From positions 55,474 to 119,473 of the forward strand of contig JAFDXE010000010.1 in NCBI GenBank assembly GCA_018268085.1: a stretch of DNA of 64,000 nucleotides, read 5' to 3'. Position 1 is the stretch's first letter, and each line of letters opens with the position of its first letter. Positions 8,174 to 17,596 of this stretch are shown here, in pieces. Source of the stretch: Bacteroidota bacterium (GTDB lineage: Bacteria > Bacteroidota > Bacteroidia > Chitinophagales > Chitinophagaceae). Position numbers and translations under genes: made by a program. The notes beneath the pieces are model-generated. The model was not told where the DNA came from, searched no databases, and saw only the letters and a list, made by a program, of their open reading frames with translations.

Positions 8174-11002
8174 ATGCAAAAAAAACTTTTTCTTTTGGAT
8201 GCGATGGCATTGATTTTTCGTGCGTATTATGCACTCATTCGTAGTCCACGTGTAACAAGCAAAGGCCGTAATACCAATGCACAATTCGGTTTCACCAACA
8301 CGCTGATCGATCTTATCAACAACCAGAAGCCAACCCATATCGCCGTTTGTTTCGATACACACGCACCTACAGAACGGCATACCGATTTTGCCGATTACAA
8401 AGCCAATCGCCAGGAAGCACCTGAAGATATCATCTCCTCGATCCCGGATATAAAAAAAATCATAGAAGGTTTTAATATCCCTGTTGTGGAACTCGACGGA
8501 TACGAAGCCGACGACATCATTGGTGCATTGGCAAAACAGGCAGAAAAAGCAGGATACGAAGTATTCATGGTTACACCGGATAAGGATTACGGACAACTCG
8601 TTTCTGAAAACATAAAAATTTATAAACCCGGTTACCAGGGCGGCACCGTGGAAATTTTAGGACCGGCAGAAGTTTGTGCCAAATGGGATATTGCCAATGT
8701 AGACCAGGTAATTGATATCCTTGGATTGATGGGCGATGCGGTTGATAATATTCCGGGCATCGCAGGTGTGGGAGAAAAAACAGCTTCCAAACTGCTTAAA
8801 GAATATGGAACGATTGAAAATATTCTTGCCAATGCAGATAATATTAAAGGGGCCCTGGGCGAAAAAATAAGAAATGGAAAAGAGAATGCGATCATGAGTA
8901 AAAAGCTGGCAACGATCCTTACCAATGTGCCGGTAGAATTTCATGAAGAAAATTTTTGCATGAAGGAATGGAACCGCAATGCGCTGACGGAAGTTTTTAC
9001 AGAGCTCGAATTCAGAACAATGGCGAAGCGCATATTGGGAGAAGAAATTTCGCTTGCAGGTGTGCAACAGGTATCATCGGAAAAACCTGCGCAAATGGAT
9101 CTGTTCGGAAATGTAGTGGAAACAGCAGCGCCGGTTATGGAAACGAAACCTGAAACAACAGACAATAGTTTCGGAGCGCCTGCACAAAACATTCACAATA
9201 CCACACATAATTATATCCTGGCCGACAACGATGCAGGCATGGATGCATTGATACAAACACTTACAGCAGCAACCGAAATTTGTTTTGATACAGAAACAAC
9301 CAATATCGATGCTAATCTTGCCGAACTGGTTGGTTTGAGCTTCTCCATAAAAAAAGCAGAAGCTTATTATGTTCCATGCCCGGCCGACAGAACGGTTACA
9401 GTAAAAATTCTTGAAAAGTTCAGGGTATTGTTTGATGATAGCAGCAAAGTATGGATCGGGCAGAATTTAAAATACGATATGCTCGTGTTAAAGTGGTATG
9501 GAATAGAATTGAAAGGCACCATCTTCGATACCATGCTGGCACATTATGTAATTGATCCGGATGGGAAGCGGGACATGGATACACTGAGTGCGCAATTCCT
9601 GGGTTATGAACCGATACATATTGAGGAACTCATTGGCAAGAAAGGAAAAACGCAGGGCAATATGCGTGACGTTGAAATTGAAAAAGCGAAGGAATATGCA
9701 GCCGAAGATGCGGATATTACTTTACAACTTAAACATTGTTTTACGCCGCTGCTGAAATCAAAATCAGTAGAAAAGGTTTTTACTGTGGTAGAAAATCCAT
9801 TGGTAAAAGTGCTTACTGCCATGGAGTTTGAAGGAATACGCATAGATGAAAATTTCCTGAAAGAATATTCAGGTGAGTTGCAAAAAGAAGCAAAGAGAGC
9901 AGAAGAATCTGTGTATGAACAGGCTGGTGTGCGTTTCAACCTTGCCTCACCTAAACAGCTTGGTGAAGTGTTGTTTGAAAAACTGAAACTTGATCCCAAA
10001 GCGAAGAAAACAAAAACAGGCCAGTATGCAACGGGCGAAGATGTGTTAACCAAACTTGCTTCGCAGAATAAAATTGTTGATGATATTTTAAGTTTCCGGG
10101 AATACACCAAACTTAAAAATACCTATGTGGATGCATTACCCGGTTTGATTAATCCAAAGACCGGCAGGGTACATACCACCTATGCACAGGCTGTGGCAGT
10201 AACGGGAAGGCTTAGCAGCAATAATCCAAACCTGCAAAACATTCCCATAAGAACAGACAGGGGAAGAGAAATCAGGAAAGCTTTTATTCCCAGGGATGAG
10301 CATCATGTTTTGGTGTCTGCAGATTATTCCCAGATTGAATTGAGAATTGTAGCAGCTATCAGTGGCGATGAAAACATGTGTCATGCATTTAAAACAGGCA
10401 AAGACATTCATACCGCTACGGCAGCAAAAGTATTTGCAGTGGATGAAGCTGCTGTTACAAAAGAAATGCGCTACAAAGCAAAGAGCGTAAACTTTGGTAT
10501 TATTTACGGACAGGGCGCATTCGGTCTTGCAGAAAACCTGGGCGTCTCCAGGTCTGAAGCAAAAGAGATCATCGACAATTATAAAAAGCAATTCCCGAAT
10601 ATTCAGCAATACATGGATACAACAATCAACTTTGCAAAAGAAAATGGTTATGTTGAAACGCTGATGGGACGTAAACGCTGGTTGAAGGATATTAATTCAG
10701 CCAATTTTACGGTAAGAGGTTTTGCAGAAAGAAATGCGATCAATTCGCCCATACAGGGAACGGCAGCAGACATGATCAAACTGGCTATGATCCGGATTCA
10801 TGAAGAATTCAATAAACGAAAATTTCAATCACGCATGTTGTTACAGGTACATGATGAATTGGTATTTGATGTACTCGCATCTGAACTGGATGCTGTGAAA
10901 CCGGTAATCCTGGACTGTATGCAACATGCATTGGCATTGCCTAATGAAGTGCCCACCGATGCTGAAATTGGTTCGGGATTGAACTGGCTGGAGGCACATT
11001 AA
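8174..11002 (+). CDS. polA: DNA polymerase I
   Basis: A 942-residue three-domain Pol I for gap filling and Okazaki-primer removal. Residues 1-290 form the 5'-nuclease (FDTHAPTERH, DGYEADDIIG, GLMGDAVDNIPG). Residues 340-540 form the 3'-5' exonuclease, which keeps its acidic residues (CFDTETTNID), so proofreading is probably active. The rest is the polymerase: motif A VSADYSQIELRI (Asp717), motif B RYKAKSVNFGIIYG and motif C LLQVHDELVFD (Asp894). A proline- and threonine-rich linker lies at about 300-340. The start is ATG 8174. A near-perfect -7 box (TAATTTTA, 8162-8169) ends exactly 4 nt before the ATG, so the mRNA may be leaderless. Confidence 0.98.
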   Translation: MQKKLFLLDAMALIFRAYYALIRSPRVTSKGRNTNAQFGFTNTLIDLINNQKPTHIAVCFDTHAPTERHTDFADYKANRQEAPEDIISSIPDIKKIIEGFNIPVVELDGYEADDIIGALAKQAEKAGYEVFMVTPDKDYGQLVSENIKIYKPGYQGGTVEILGPAEVCAKWDIANVDQVIDILGLMGDAVDNIPGIAGVGEKTASKLLKEYGTIENILANADNIKGALGEKIRNGKENAIMSKKLATILTNVPVEFHEENFCMKEWNRNALTEVFTELEFRTMAKRILGEEISLAGVQQVSSEKPAQMDLFGNVVETAAPVMETKPETTDNSFGAPAQNIHNTTHNYILADNDAGMDALIQTLTAATEICFDTETTNIDANLAELVGLSFSIKKAEAYYVPCPADRTVTVKILEKFRVLFDDSSKVWIGQNLKYDMLVLKWYGIELKGTIFDTMLAHYVIDPDGKRDMDTLSAQFLGYEPIHIEELIGKKGKTQGNMRDVEIEKAKEYAAEDADITLQLKHCFTPLLKSKSVEKVFTVVENPLVKVLTAMEFEGIRIDENFLKEYSGELQKEAKRAEESVYEQAGVRFNLASPKQLGEVLFEKLKLDPKAKKTKTGQYATGEDVLTKLASQNKIVDDILSFREYTKLKNTYVDALPGLINPKTGRVHTTYAQAVAVTGRLSSNNPNLQNIPIRTDRGREIRKAFIPRDEHHVLVSADYSQIELRIVAAISGDENMCHAFKTGKDIHTATAAKVFAVDEAAVTKEMRYKAKSVNFGIIYGQGAFGLAENLGVSRSEAKEIIDNYKKQFPNIQQYMDTTINFAKENGYVETLMGRKRWLKDINSANFTVRGFAERNAINSPIQGTAADMIKLAMIRIHEEFNKRKFQSRMLLQVHDELVFDVLASELDAVKPVILDCMQHALALPNEVPTDAEIGSGLNWLEAH

Positions 11003-11065
11003 AAATCACCCTCCAATTGTTTTTTAGGTTAATCAGAATTCATACTTTTCCGTAAAATTATATAT

Positions 11066-11662
11066 ATGAAAAAAGCAATAGTATCTGCGGTAATCCTCCT
11101 GTCCGGATTGTACTGCACTGCACAGGAAACTAAAGTAGATGGAATGAAAGCCTGGCAAAATTATATGACTCCGGCTGAAGAACACAAGATGCTTGCAGGT
11201 TTTAACGGAACCTGGAGTGAAGAAGTTACTTCGTGGATGACCCCGGGTGCACCTCCGGAAAAAAGTAAAGCCCACTGTGAAAATACAATGATCATGAATG
11301 GCCTTTACCAGCAATCTGTAACTAGAGGGAATATGATGGGAATGCCTTTCCAGGGCATCAGCACCGTTGGCTATGATAATATAAGAAAAGTATTTGTTTC
11401 CACCTGGATTGATAATATGGGAAGCGGCATCATGTACATGGAAGGAAAATGGGATGAAGCCAGCAAATCAATAACGTTTACGGGTACATGTACAGACCCT
11501 ATGGCCGGCAAATCGGTTGCTGTACGTGAAGTGTTTACGATCGTGAACGAAAATACACAGTTAATGGAAATGTATGCTCAGGGGCCTGACGGAAAAGAGT
11601 TTAAGAACATGGAGATAAAATTCACTCGTTCCGCAAATACAAGTGAGTCAACGATAAAGTAA
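11066..11662 (+). CDS. DUF1579 family secreted protein
   Basis: A 198-residue protein with signal peptide MKKAIVSAVILLSGLYCTAQ. The mature part matches the DUF1579 pattern: a start with a ligand-pocket-like beta barrel (HKMLAGFNGTWSEEVTSW), then GLYQQSVTRGNMMGMPFQGISTVGYDN, then WDEASKSITFTGTCTDP. The fold is probably lipocalin-like; no enzymatic role is established. It follows polA by 63 bp but is probably transcribed separately because it is an envelope protein. A long hairpin terminator lies 13 bp downstream. Confidence 0.85.
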   Translation: MKKAIVSAVILLSGLYCTAQETKVDGMKAWQNYMTPAEEHKMLAGFNGTWSEEVTSWMTPGAPPEKSKAHCENTMIMNGLYQQSVTRGNMMGMPFQGISTVGYDNIRKVFVSTWIDNMGSGIMYMEGKWDEASKSITFTGTCTDPMAGKSVAVREVFTIVNENTQLMEMYAQGPDGKEFKNMEIKFTRSANTSESTIK

Positions 11663-11674
11663 TTTCATAAAAGT

Positions 11675-11727
11675 AAAAAGGTTCGTAATGCCGGGTAAAT
11701 TTACCTTAAGCATTGCGAACCTTTTTA
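11675..11727. terminator. Long-stem bidirectional terminator
   Basis: A near-perfect hairpin: AAAAAGGTTCGTAATG (11675-11690) pairs with CATTGCGAACCTTTTT (11711-11726) with one mismatch and a 20-base loop. A run on one side and T run on the other allow it to serve both the DUF1579 gene and the convergent gene at 11752. Confidence 0.85.
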
Positions 11728-11751
11728 TGTAAAAGCTATCGGCTGCAGTAA

Positions 11752-12081
11752 TTATAAAATAACGAGTGCAGATTTTCTTCCTGAGGGAATGGATTGCAGA
11801 TATTCAGTTTTTCCTGACGCAGGATTGCCGGTAGGCCCTATTGATTTTACAAGAATAAAACCATCATCCTCTGATTGCGGAACAGTGATATCGGCAGGAG
11901 CAACTGTTTCCTTCTTCAGTAATTCGATAGCAACAGGTGTGATGTTTGGCATCACTGTTTTAGTTTGTATGGCAGGTTGATCTTTTACATTTTTTTCTAA
12001 ACCGGTATATGCCATCACCAGCAACGGGGTTGTAATTAACAACGCCAGCATTTTCATCATATCGGTAGTGTACTGTTTCAT
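11752..12081 (-). CDS. Small secreted or membrane-anchored protein, unknown
   Basis: A 109-residue protein starting MKQYTTDMMKMLALLITTPLLVMAYTG, which holds one hydrophobic segment (about 10-26) that may be a signal peptide or anchor. The rest is polar, with a Val/Pro-rich middle (KTVMPNITPVAIELL) and a GPTGNPASGKTEYL stretch that is not a real P-loop. No family is recognised. It is bounded by a terminator on its 3' side. The start could instead be Met8 or Met9. Coding is supported by a clean frame and the hydrophobic N-terminus only. Confidence 0.55.
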   Translation of the reverse strand: MKQYTTDMMKMLALLITTPLLVMAYTGLEKNVKDQPAIQTKTVMPNITPVAIELLKKETVAPADITVPQSEDDGFILVKSIGPTGNPASGKTEYLQSIPSGRKSALVIL

Positions 12082-12202
12082 GTTTACTGTTTTAATTGTT
12101 TGGTATTACAAATAAACGATCGGGAGATGCAGTATTCCAACTTAACAAAGCAACCGGCAGTTTCCGTTATACATCCGGCATGCTCCGCATATTTAATAAA
12201 GA

Positions 12203-12230
12203 AAAAGGTTACCAACCACGGTAACCTTTT
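12203..12230 (-). terminator. Strong hairpin terminator, candidate end of a small RNA or of the 12376 transcript
   Basis: Eleven-bp perfect stem AAAAGGTTACC / GGTAACCTTTT (12203-12213 and 12220-12230) with loop AACCAC. On the minus strand the U tract is at its 3' end. It lies 146 bp past the stop of the gene at 12376, an unusual distance. Confidence 0.7.
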
Positions 12231-12375
12231 CATAACCTAAAAACCAACGTAATAAAAACTGCTTATAGAGAACTTGAACGATTAACCTGCTTAATTTTAT
12301 TGTTTGTGTTGTGTACAGTACAAAGTAACAACGCCGATAATCCGCTACCATTTTATAATTAATAACCGGTAGTTA

Positions 12376-12759
12376 TCATTTCACCATCGGGTGTTCGTTT
12401 GTTTTATTGGATCTGAAAATCTGTGATATGCTTTCTTTGATGATGCACAGCTCTTTTTGTTTGCGCTGGTTGAAATTCACCAGTATTTTTTTACCAGGCT
12501 GCAGGCTGCTGTATTCCGTAGCGCTTAACAGCTCTTTTACGTCTGTTACAAAACTTTTTCCTTTTTCCGGAAGTACCTGTAATTGTATAATCGCCTGTAT
12601 TTCATTACGGATGCAAACGCCTGTAAGTTGAATATTTAATACGATGGCATCAGCAACCGTACTTGTTCCTGCAATTGCAAATGGCTTTTTCCTGTTGATC
12701 AACAAATAGGCAAGTACCGCAATAACCAGGGCTTCGATAATTAAAAATGATATTGTCAT
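12376..12759 (-). CDS. Single-pass membrane protein, unknown function
   Basis: A 127-residue protein. Residues 1-21 (MTISFLIIEALVIAVLAYLLI) form an N-terminal membrane anchor. The remaining 105 residues look like a small soluble alpha/beta domain: a strand pair around VLNIQLTGVCIRNEIQAI, a helix KGKSFVTDVKELLSATEY and a C-terminal basic helix. The style resembles small membrane-anchored proteins that predict a carrier for beta-strand signalling domains, but I recognise no family. The ATG at 12757-12759 is preferred; an in-frame GTG two codons upstream is possible. It lies 147 bp downstream of the LytTR regulator but after a gap, so co-transcription is uncertain. Confidence 0.6.
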   Translation of the reverse strand: MTISFLIIEALVIAVLAYLLINRKKPFAIAGTSTVADAIVLNIQLTGVCIRNEIQAIIQLQVLPEKGKSFVTDVKELLSATEYSSLQPGKKILVNFNQRKQKELCIIKESISQIFRSNKTNEHPMVK

Positions 12760-12912
12760 AACCACATTTTATATGCACTGAATTATTTTTCAAAGAAAAA
12801 AAATAAATACGGGGGCACCTGCAAGTGATTAGTAAACGGCAGTGCGTATTCTGCAAAGGGAAATGATAATAATATGTACCTGGAAAAAGAACTGCCAAAA
12901 GTACCCTTTTGT

Positions 12913-13662
12913 TTACCGGAGTTTTAATTGTTGCAATACATCATCTTTTTTTCTACGGGATACTTCCACTTTTGAACCATCTGTAAGCAATACAAATTCA
13001 TTGTCGTTACTCACCCGGGTAATGTGCCGGGGATTTACAAGATGTGATTTATGTGTTCTGATGAATTGAAATTCATCCAGCATTTCTTCAAAATGTTTTA
13101 AGGTTTTACTGGCGATGAACGGACGTTTGCCCACGAGATGGATATGCGTATAACTTCTGTCTGCTTCCAGGCGTAAAATTTCATCTATGGTAAAAAAGTA
13201 AACGCCTTCGTTGGAAGGAACGGCAATCCGGAAATCCCTGATATCTTTTTTATATATATTCTGAACGAGGTTATCGAACAGTTGTTTTTTCTCCTGTGCA
13301 GATTCCTTTTTTTCAGCATGCCGGGAAACGGCCGCTTTCAGTTCATCCGGATCAACCGGTTTTAATAAATAATCCAATGCGCTGAAGCGAATCGCCTGTA
13401 TGGCATATTGATTATAAGCAGTTGTAAAAATCACATCGAATGAAGGTTCCTTCACCGCAATTAAAAAATCAAAACCATTCTTGTGCGGCATTTCCACATC
13501 TAAAAAAACAATGCCCGGATCGTAATCTTTCAATAACGCCAGTGCCGCATCTACAGAATCTGCCTGTTTTATCTCTGTAATTTCCGGTATGAAATTTTTT
13601 ACATAATGATCAAGAATGTTTCTTGCTTTTTGTTCATCATCAATAATCAATGCTTTTATCAT
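12913..13662 (-). CDS. LytTR-family response regulator
   Basis: A 249-residue cytoplasmic regulator. Residues 1-120 form a receiver domain with the acidic pocket DD (8-9), the phospho-acceptor Asp55 (IVFLDVEMP), the Thr switch (FTTAYNQYA) and the Lys in YLLKPVD. Residues 145-245 form a LytTR DNA-binding domain (DEILRLEADRSYTHIHL ... FIRTHKSHLVNPRHI). It is the partner of the adjacent sensor kinase (gene order kinase then regulator, 10 bp gap). Relatives bind pairs of direct repeats. No such pair was identified by eye here. Confidence 0.93.
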   Translation of the reverse strand: MIKALIIDDEQKARNILDHYVKNFIPEITEIKQADSVDAALALLKDYDPGIVFLDVEMPHKNGFDFLIAVKEPSFDVIFTTAYNQYAIQAIRFSALDYLLKPVDPDELKAAVSRHAEKKESAQEKKQLFDNLVQNIYKKDIRDFRIAVPSNEGVYFFTIDEILRLEADRSYTHIHLVGKRPFIASKTLKHFEEMLDEFQFIRTHKSHLVNPRHITRVSNDNEFVLLTDGSKVEVSRRKKDDVLQQLKLR

Positions 13663-13672
13663 AAAATCTGCT

Positions 13673-16600
13673 TTATATATTTTTTAAGAAGGTAGACAAT
13701 TCAATTACTACCGTTGTGCCAAGCGCAATCTCGCCCCTGTCGTCATATTTATCAATGATCTGTATGCTGGCATGGTAACCCTGGCGCTCGATAAGCGTTA
13801 GCCTGTCTTTGGAAATTTTTAATCCTTTCGATTCGTGACGTTTTGCTTTGCTCTGCTGGTCTTTCAATTCATAGGATTTTTTTCTTCCTATTCCATTATC
13901 GTCTATCACACACCTGAAAATATCTTCATTGATGCGTTTGAATTCAATCTTCATTTTCCGTTCGCCATCTTTATGCATCAGTCCGTGCCACAAAGCATTT
14001 TCAACATAGGGTTGCAACAGCATGGATGGTAACAATATTTCATCCATTTCCAGTTCATCATCTACCGTTAGTTCGTAGGTGAAGCTTTGTTCAAAACGCA
14101 TTTGTTCGAGTTCGAGGTACAATTCCAGCACTTCTCTTTCTTCTTCAAGCGTAACCAGTTTTTTACCTGAATTATTTAATACCGAACGGAACAACTTAGA
14201 GAACTTGTTTAAATACTTGCTTGCCTCTCCGTATTTCTGTGTAACAATACATTCCTGTATGCTGTTTAAACAGTTAAATACGAAGTGCGGATTCATTTGT
14301 GCCCTCAATGCCATCAACTGGCTTTCCGCAAGCATTTTATTGATCTCCAGCAATTTTATTTCATTCTGTTTTGCCAGTTCTTCTGCTCTTGCTTCTGCTA
14401 TTTTATTTGCGCTGATGGAAGCAATTGTTGTTAATGCCTTTAAATGACTTTCGGTAAAAAATCCTTTTTTGGCATGTTCCGAATCAATAACACCGATAAC
14501 TTTTCCATCATGGAAAATCGGTACGGCTATCTCTGAATACCGTCGTTCATCATCTACAATGTATCTTGGGTCTTTGGTGGTATCTTCAATGATCTCGGCC
14601 TTTCCACTTGCCCAAACACTGCCCACAATACCGTGTCCTTTTTTAATTTCTATCGGGTCAATGATTTCATGTCCTTTTGGATTTTTAGGGCCAAACGCTG
14701 ATTTCTGCACCATCACATTTTTATCTTCTTCAAACAGGTACACCACACAGTCTTCAAACTGTAATTGAGCGATACAGTTGCGGGCAATATCCCAGCAGAT
14801 TTCATTCACCGAATTTTCACCGTAAACAGAATTGGCAAAATATTCAATTGTTTTATCGATGTTTCTTTTTTGCCGGATGCGTTGCGTATTGCGGTACACC
14901 AGGAATAAGAATCCGATACCGGCCAGGCAACAAAGAGTAACGAACCACCAGGTTTGCCACCAATGTGGCTGTACCACGATTGTAAGACTGGTTACGGTGT
15001 CCATCCATTTACCATGTTCATCTGTACTTCTTACATTAAACTCGTAGGTTCCTGGTAAAAGATTGTTATAGGAAACAGATAATGCCCGCCCGCAATTCAC
15101 CCATTTTTTATCTACACCTACCAATTGATAACTGTATTGAAGCGATGGGATTTCCCGGTGATTGAGTGAAGCAAACTGAAACGTAATAAAATCTTCATTG
15201 GGGGAAAGGGATATCCTGTTGTTTTTTATTTCTTCTGTAAGGTCATTGTCGAATATTTTAATTGAGGTGATATGTGGCGCCGATTTCACATGAACTGCCT
15301 CAAACAGCATCGGGTCAATTTCCACGATATGGTCGAGCATTACCGCATACACTTTACCGTTATATATATTAATGGTATTCCAGTAATCCTGCAATGTTTG
15401 TCCAAGATCTATTTCAACTTTCGTGATATTCTTTGTTATGGGTTCCATGAACACGAGGCCTTCCCTGCTGCCTGCCCATATATAACCTCTTGCATCTATT
15501 TTAAGACTGGAGAGATTGTCGATGATCAAACCATTGCTTGAATTTACACTGTCGGTCATCTTCCCCGATTGATCAAATTTTATTATTCCTCTGCCCGCCA
15601 TCGCCGTCCATAAGCTGCCAGCTTTGTCTTCCTCCATGGCGATCACCCCAAAATCGTTTTTCGGATTTACGGGGATAGCGCTGAATTTTTCTGTATTGAT
15701 TTCGAACTTCAGGAAACCTTTGTTACGCATCGCAAACAGCAATGTATTGTTACGGGTAACAGTAAACGCAGTGGATGCTTTAAATTCAAATAAGCCGTAT
15801 GCAGGATCCGTTCCATCAAACCGGTCGGTTTTTCCGGTTACCGGGTTGTACCTGTATAACACATCATGCACCGGCTGGAACCAGATATTTCCTTTAGGAT
15901 CGGCAAAAACAAAATCTACTGCATTTGTTTCTTCGTTGTGCCGGATCCCTTCAAATTTTTTAAGATTTTCTGCTCCCGGTTCAAGATAATATAAACCCGC
16001 TTCACCAGAGAGCCACCAGGTATTTCCTGATTTTGCAGCCATCCCGAAAGCGTTTTTTTCAAATTCCGAATCAGAAACCTTGTACCGCTTATATGTTCTT
16101 TCTATAGTGTTGAATTGAACAACACCATCCGCTTTGCACGCCATGATGGTGTTGCTGTCGATCGCAATAAAATTGGTATGAGCAAAACCGGTAACCAGGT
16201 TGAAATTAAAACTGGGTAACTGGTAAATAGCCTGGAACGGATCCTGTGCCTGGCTTTTACTTATACCGTTAATTGTTCCAAGCCACACATTACCTTCTGT
16301 ATCTTCTATAATATCTCTGAAAAATCCGTAACCAATGGAATAGATCTGTGACTGGCTGAATGGAATTTTTTTAATGGGCTTGCCGGGTTCTTTTAAAAAA
16401 GCGGCAAATAGCCAGGTAGAAATCCACACCCTGTTGCGGTGGTCGATAAATATACGGTTAGGCGCTGCCGATAGTAGTTTGTTCCCATCCAGGTCGGTGT
16501 AGGTTTCTATGGTATTGCTGCCGGCATTCCAGAAGTTGAGCGATGGCCGCAGGTTACAACTGAACCATACATTATTCTGATTGTCGAGTGCAATGGAATA

Positions 16601-17251
16601 TACACCGGCACTGTCGAGTAAAGGGTAGTGCAACGGGTTGTTTCCCTTACTATACACCTGTTTGTTTGCGCAATCGATGAAATAGGGCACATCACTTCCC
16701 ACCCAAAATCCTTTTCTTTTCTTATCCCATACAAAAGCTGCAATCGTATATCCCTGGCGACGCATCACTTTGGCAGCGGGCATAAAATCAGCGGCGGTGG
16801 TAAGTTTGCCTTTAGCATATACAAATACACTGGTACCGGTAGAGATCCATAGATTTTGATCAGCATCAGGTTTGATAGCAGAAATAACTTCTGTATTCAG
16901 TAGCGTAAATCTTTTGTGACTGATAAACACCCCTGTTTTTTTGTTGAACAGGCGTATGCCCTGCCGGGTGCCAATCATCAATGTATCGGTACCTTCCAAT
17001 GGGCAGATGGAATTTATATACAGGCTCGTGAGGAATTTGGTGTTTTTAAATTGTTTGATGGTAGCGCCATCGAAGCGGTTTAGTCCGTTGCTGGTACCGA
17101 TCCACAAATAACCATCGTTGTCTTTATACAGGCAACGTACCTCTTTTGCACTCAGGCCATCCTGCGATCGGAAATTCTGAAAAATAAATTGTGCCCGCAC
17201 ACAAAAAGGCGAGCACAGTATTGCAATAAATATGATTAGCCTGACGAACAT
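13673..17251 (-). CDS. Two-component sensor: periplasmic propeller, TM, GAF domain, LytS-type histidine kinase
   Basis: A 1192-residue sensor. The signal peptide MFVRLIIFIAILCSPFCVRA leads a large periplasmic two-component-regulator beta-propeller (first blade DNDGYLWIGTSNGLNRFDG; later blades repeat N-x-W-x-G/S). A Y_Y_Y-like beta domain follows (about 690-765), then a TM helix (WWFVTLCCLAGIGFLFLVY). A cytosolic GAF-type domain (about 800-960; GIVGSVWASGKAEIIEDTTKDPRY) precedes the His_kinase region with His989 (RAQMNPHFVFNCLNS), the N-box and G-box (DNGIG, SKGLKISKDRL). The output goes to the LytTR regulator 10 bp downstream. Unlike SusR-type hybrids there is no AraC domain. The ligand is unknown. 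Confidence 0.92.
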   Translation of the reverse strand: MFVRLIIFIAILCSPFCVRAQFIFQNFRSQDGLSAKEVRCLYKDNDGYLWIGTSNGLNRFDGATIKQFKNTKFLTSLYINSICPLEGTDTLMIGTRQGIRLFNKKTGVFISHKRFTLLNTEVISAIKPDADQNLWISTGTSVFVYAKGKLTTAADFMPAAKVMRRQGYTIAAFVWDKKRKGFWVGSDVPYFIDCANKQVYSKGNNPLHYPLLDSAGVYSIALDNQNNVWFSCNLRPSLNFWNAGSNTIETYTDLDGNKLLSAAPNRIFIDHRNRVWISTWLFAAFLKEPGKPIKKIPFSQSQIYSIGYGFFRDIIEDTEGNVWLGTINGISKSQAQDPFQAIYQLPSFNFNLVTGFAHTNFIAIDSNTIMACKADGVVQFNTIERTYKRYKVSDSEFEKNAFGMAAKSGNTWWLSGEAGLYYLEPGAENLKKFEGIRHNEETNAVDFVFADPKGNIWFQPVHDVLYRYNPVTGKTDRFDGTDPAYGLFEFKASTAFTVTRNNTLLFAMRNKGFLKFEINTEKFSAIPVNPKNDFGVIAMEEDKAGSLWTAMAGRGIIKFDQSGKMTDSVNSSNGLIIDNLSSLKIDARGYIWAGSREGLVFMEPITKNITKVEIDLGQTLQDYWNTINIYNGKVYAVMLDHIVEIDPMLFEAVHVKSAPHITSIKIFDNDLTEEIKNNRISLSPNEDFITFQFASLNHREIPSLQYSYQLVGVDKKWVNCGRALSVSYNNLLPGTYEFNVRSTDEHGKWMDTVTSLTIVVQPHWWQTWWFVTLCCLAGIGFLFLVYRNTQRIRQKRNIDKTIEYFANSVYGENSVNEICWDIARNCIAQLQFEDCVVYLFEEDKNVMVQKSAFGPKNPKGHEIIDPIEIKKGHGIVGSVWASGKAEIIEDTTKDPRYIVDDERRYSEIAVPIFHDGKVIGVIDSEHAKKGFFTESHLKALTTIASISANKIAEARAEELAKQNEIKLLEINKMLAESQLMALRAQMNPHFVFNCLNSIQECIVTQKYGEASKYLNKFSKLFRSVLNNSGKKLVTLEEEREVLELYLELEQMRFEQSFTYELTVDDELEMDEILLPSMLLQPYVENALWHGLMHKDGERKMKIEFKRINEDIFRCVIDDNGIGRKKSYELKDQQSKAKRHESKGLKISKDRLTLIERQGYHASIQIIDKYDDRGEIALGTTVVIELSTFLKNI

Positions 17252-17381
17252 GCTGCTGGTTAAGGTAAAGTCAGTAAGATATAAAGATTACAATTACCTG
17301 CAAAGGCGGGGCATTGAATCAACAAACGGCTATTGCCGGCAAACCACCGGCAGTTTATTTACTTTCCGGTACCAGGAAAGA

Positions 17382-17406
17382 AAAGACGGCCGGGAAGACC
17401 GTCTTT
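17382..17406 (+). other. Hairpin in the 17252-17596 intergenic region
   Basis: Eight-bp stem AAAGACGG / CCGTCTTT (17382-17389 and 17399-17406) with a nine-base loop and no proper T run. It could be a weak terminator or a leader structure. The rest of this gap of about 340 bp holds only short unconvincing reading frames and the upstream region of the kinase and the DsbA-like gene. Confidence 0.4.
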
Positions 17407-17584
17407 CTCAAACTCAAAGTGACATCATGCATAAAAACACCAGGCTTTCTACCGGCAACACATCCTCCCATAGTATCCTGTATGGAAATGCCAGGTGCTT
17501 GCTTTTCAAAATTGCATCTTTGGTATCCAGGGTCTTCAATAAAAAATTCAATCGGTAATTGTTATTATGCAAAAGGTAAAAGCA

Positions 17585-17592
17585 GAACTTTG
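17585..17592 (+). promoter_or_regulatory. Near-match -7 box, 4 nt before the DsbA-like ATG
   Basis: GAACTTTG has one mismatch to TAnnTTTG and ends exactly 4 nt before ATG 17597. This is the same geometry as for uvrD, SCO and the radical SAM gene, and helps decide the start. Confidence 0.4.
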
Positions 17593-17596
17593 TGCC

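Noticed and set aside
7780..8244. A 154-codon frame across the end of the esterase and the start of polA
   Set aside because: It runs through a terminator and overlaps two conserved genes in another frame.
11752..12081. A P-loop in the small protein (GNPASGKTEY)
   Set aside because: Spacing and surrounding residues do not fit Walker A, and the rest of the protein is too short for a nucleotide-binding domain.
12085..12233. A 49-codon minus-strand frame starting MKRLPWLVTFF
   Set aside because: Its first codons are the arms of the terminator at 12203-12230, which explains the frame better than a gene.
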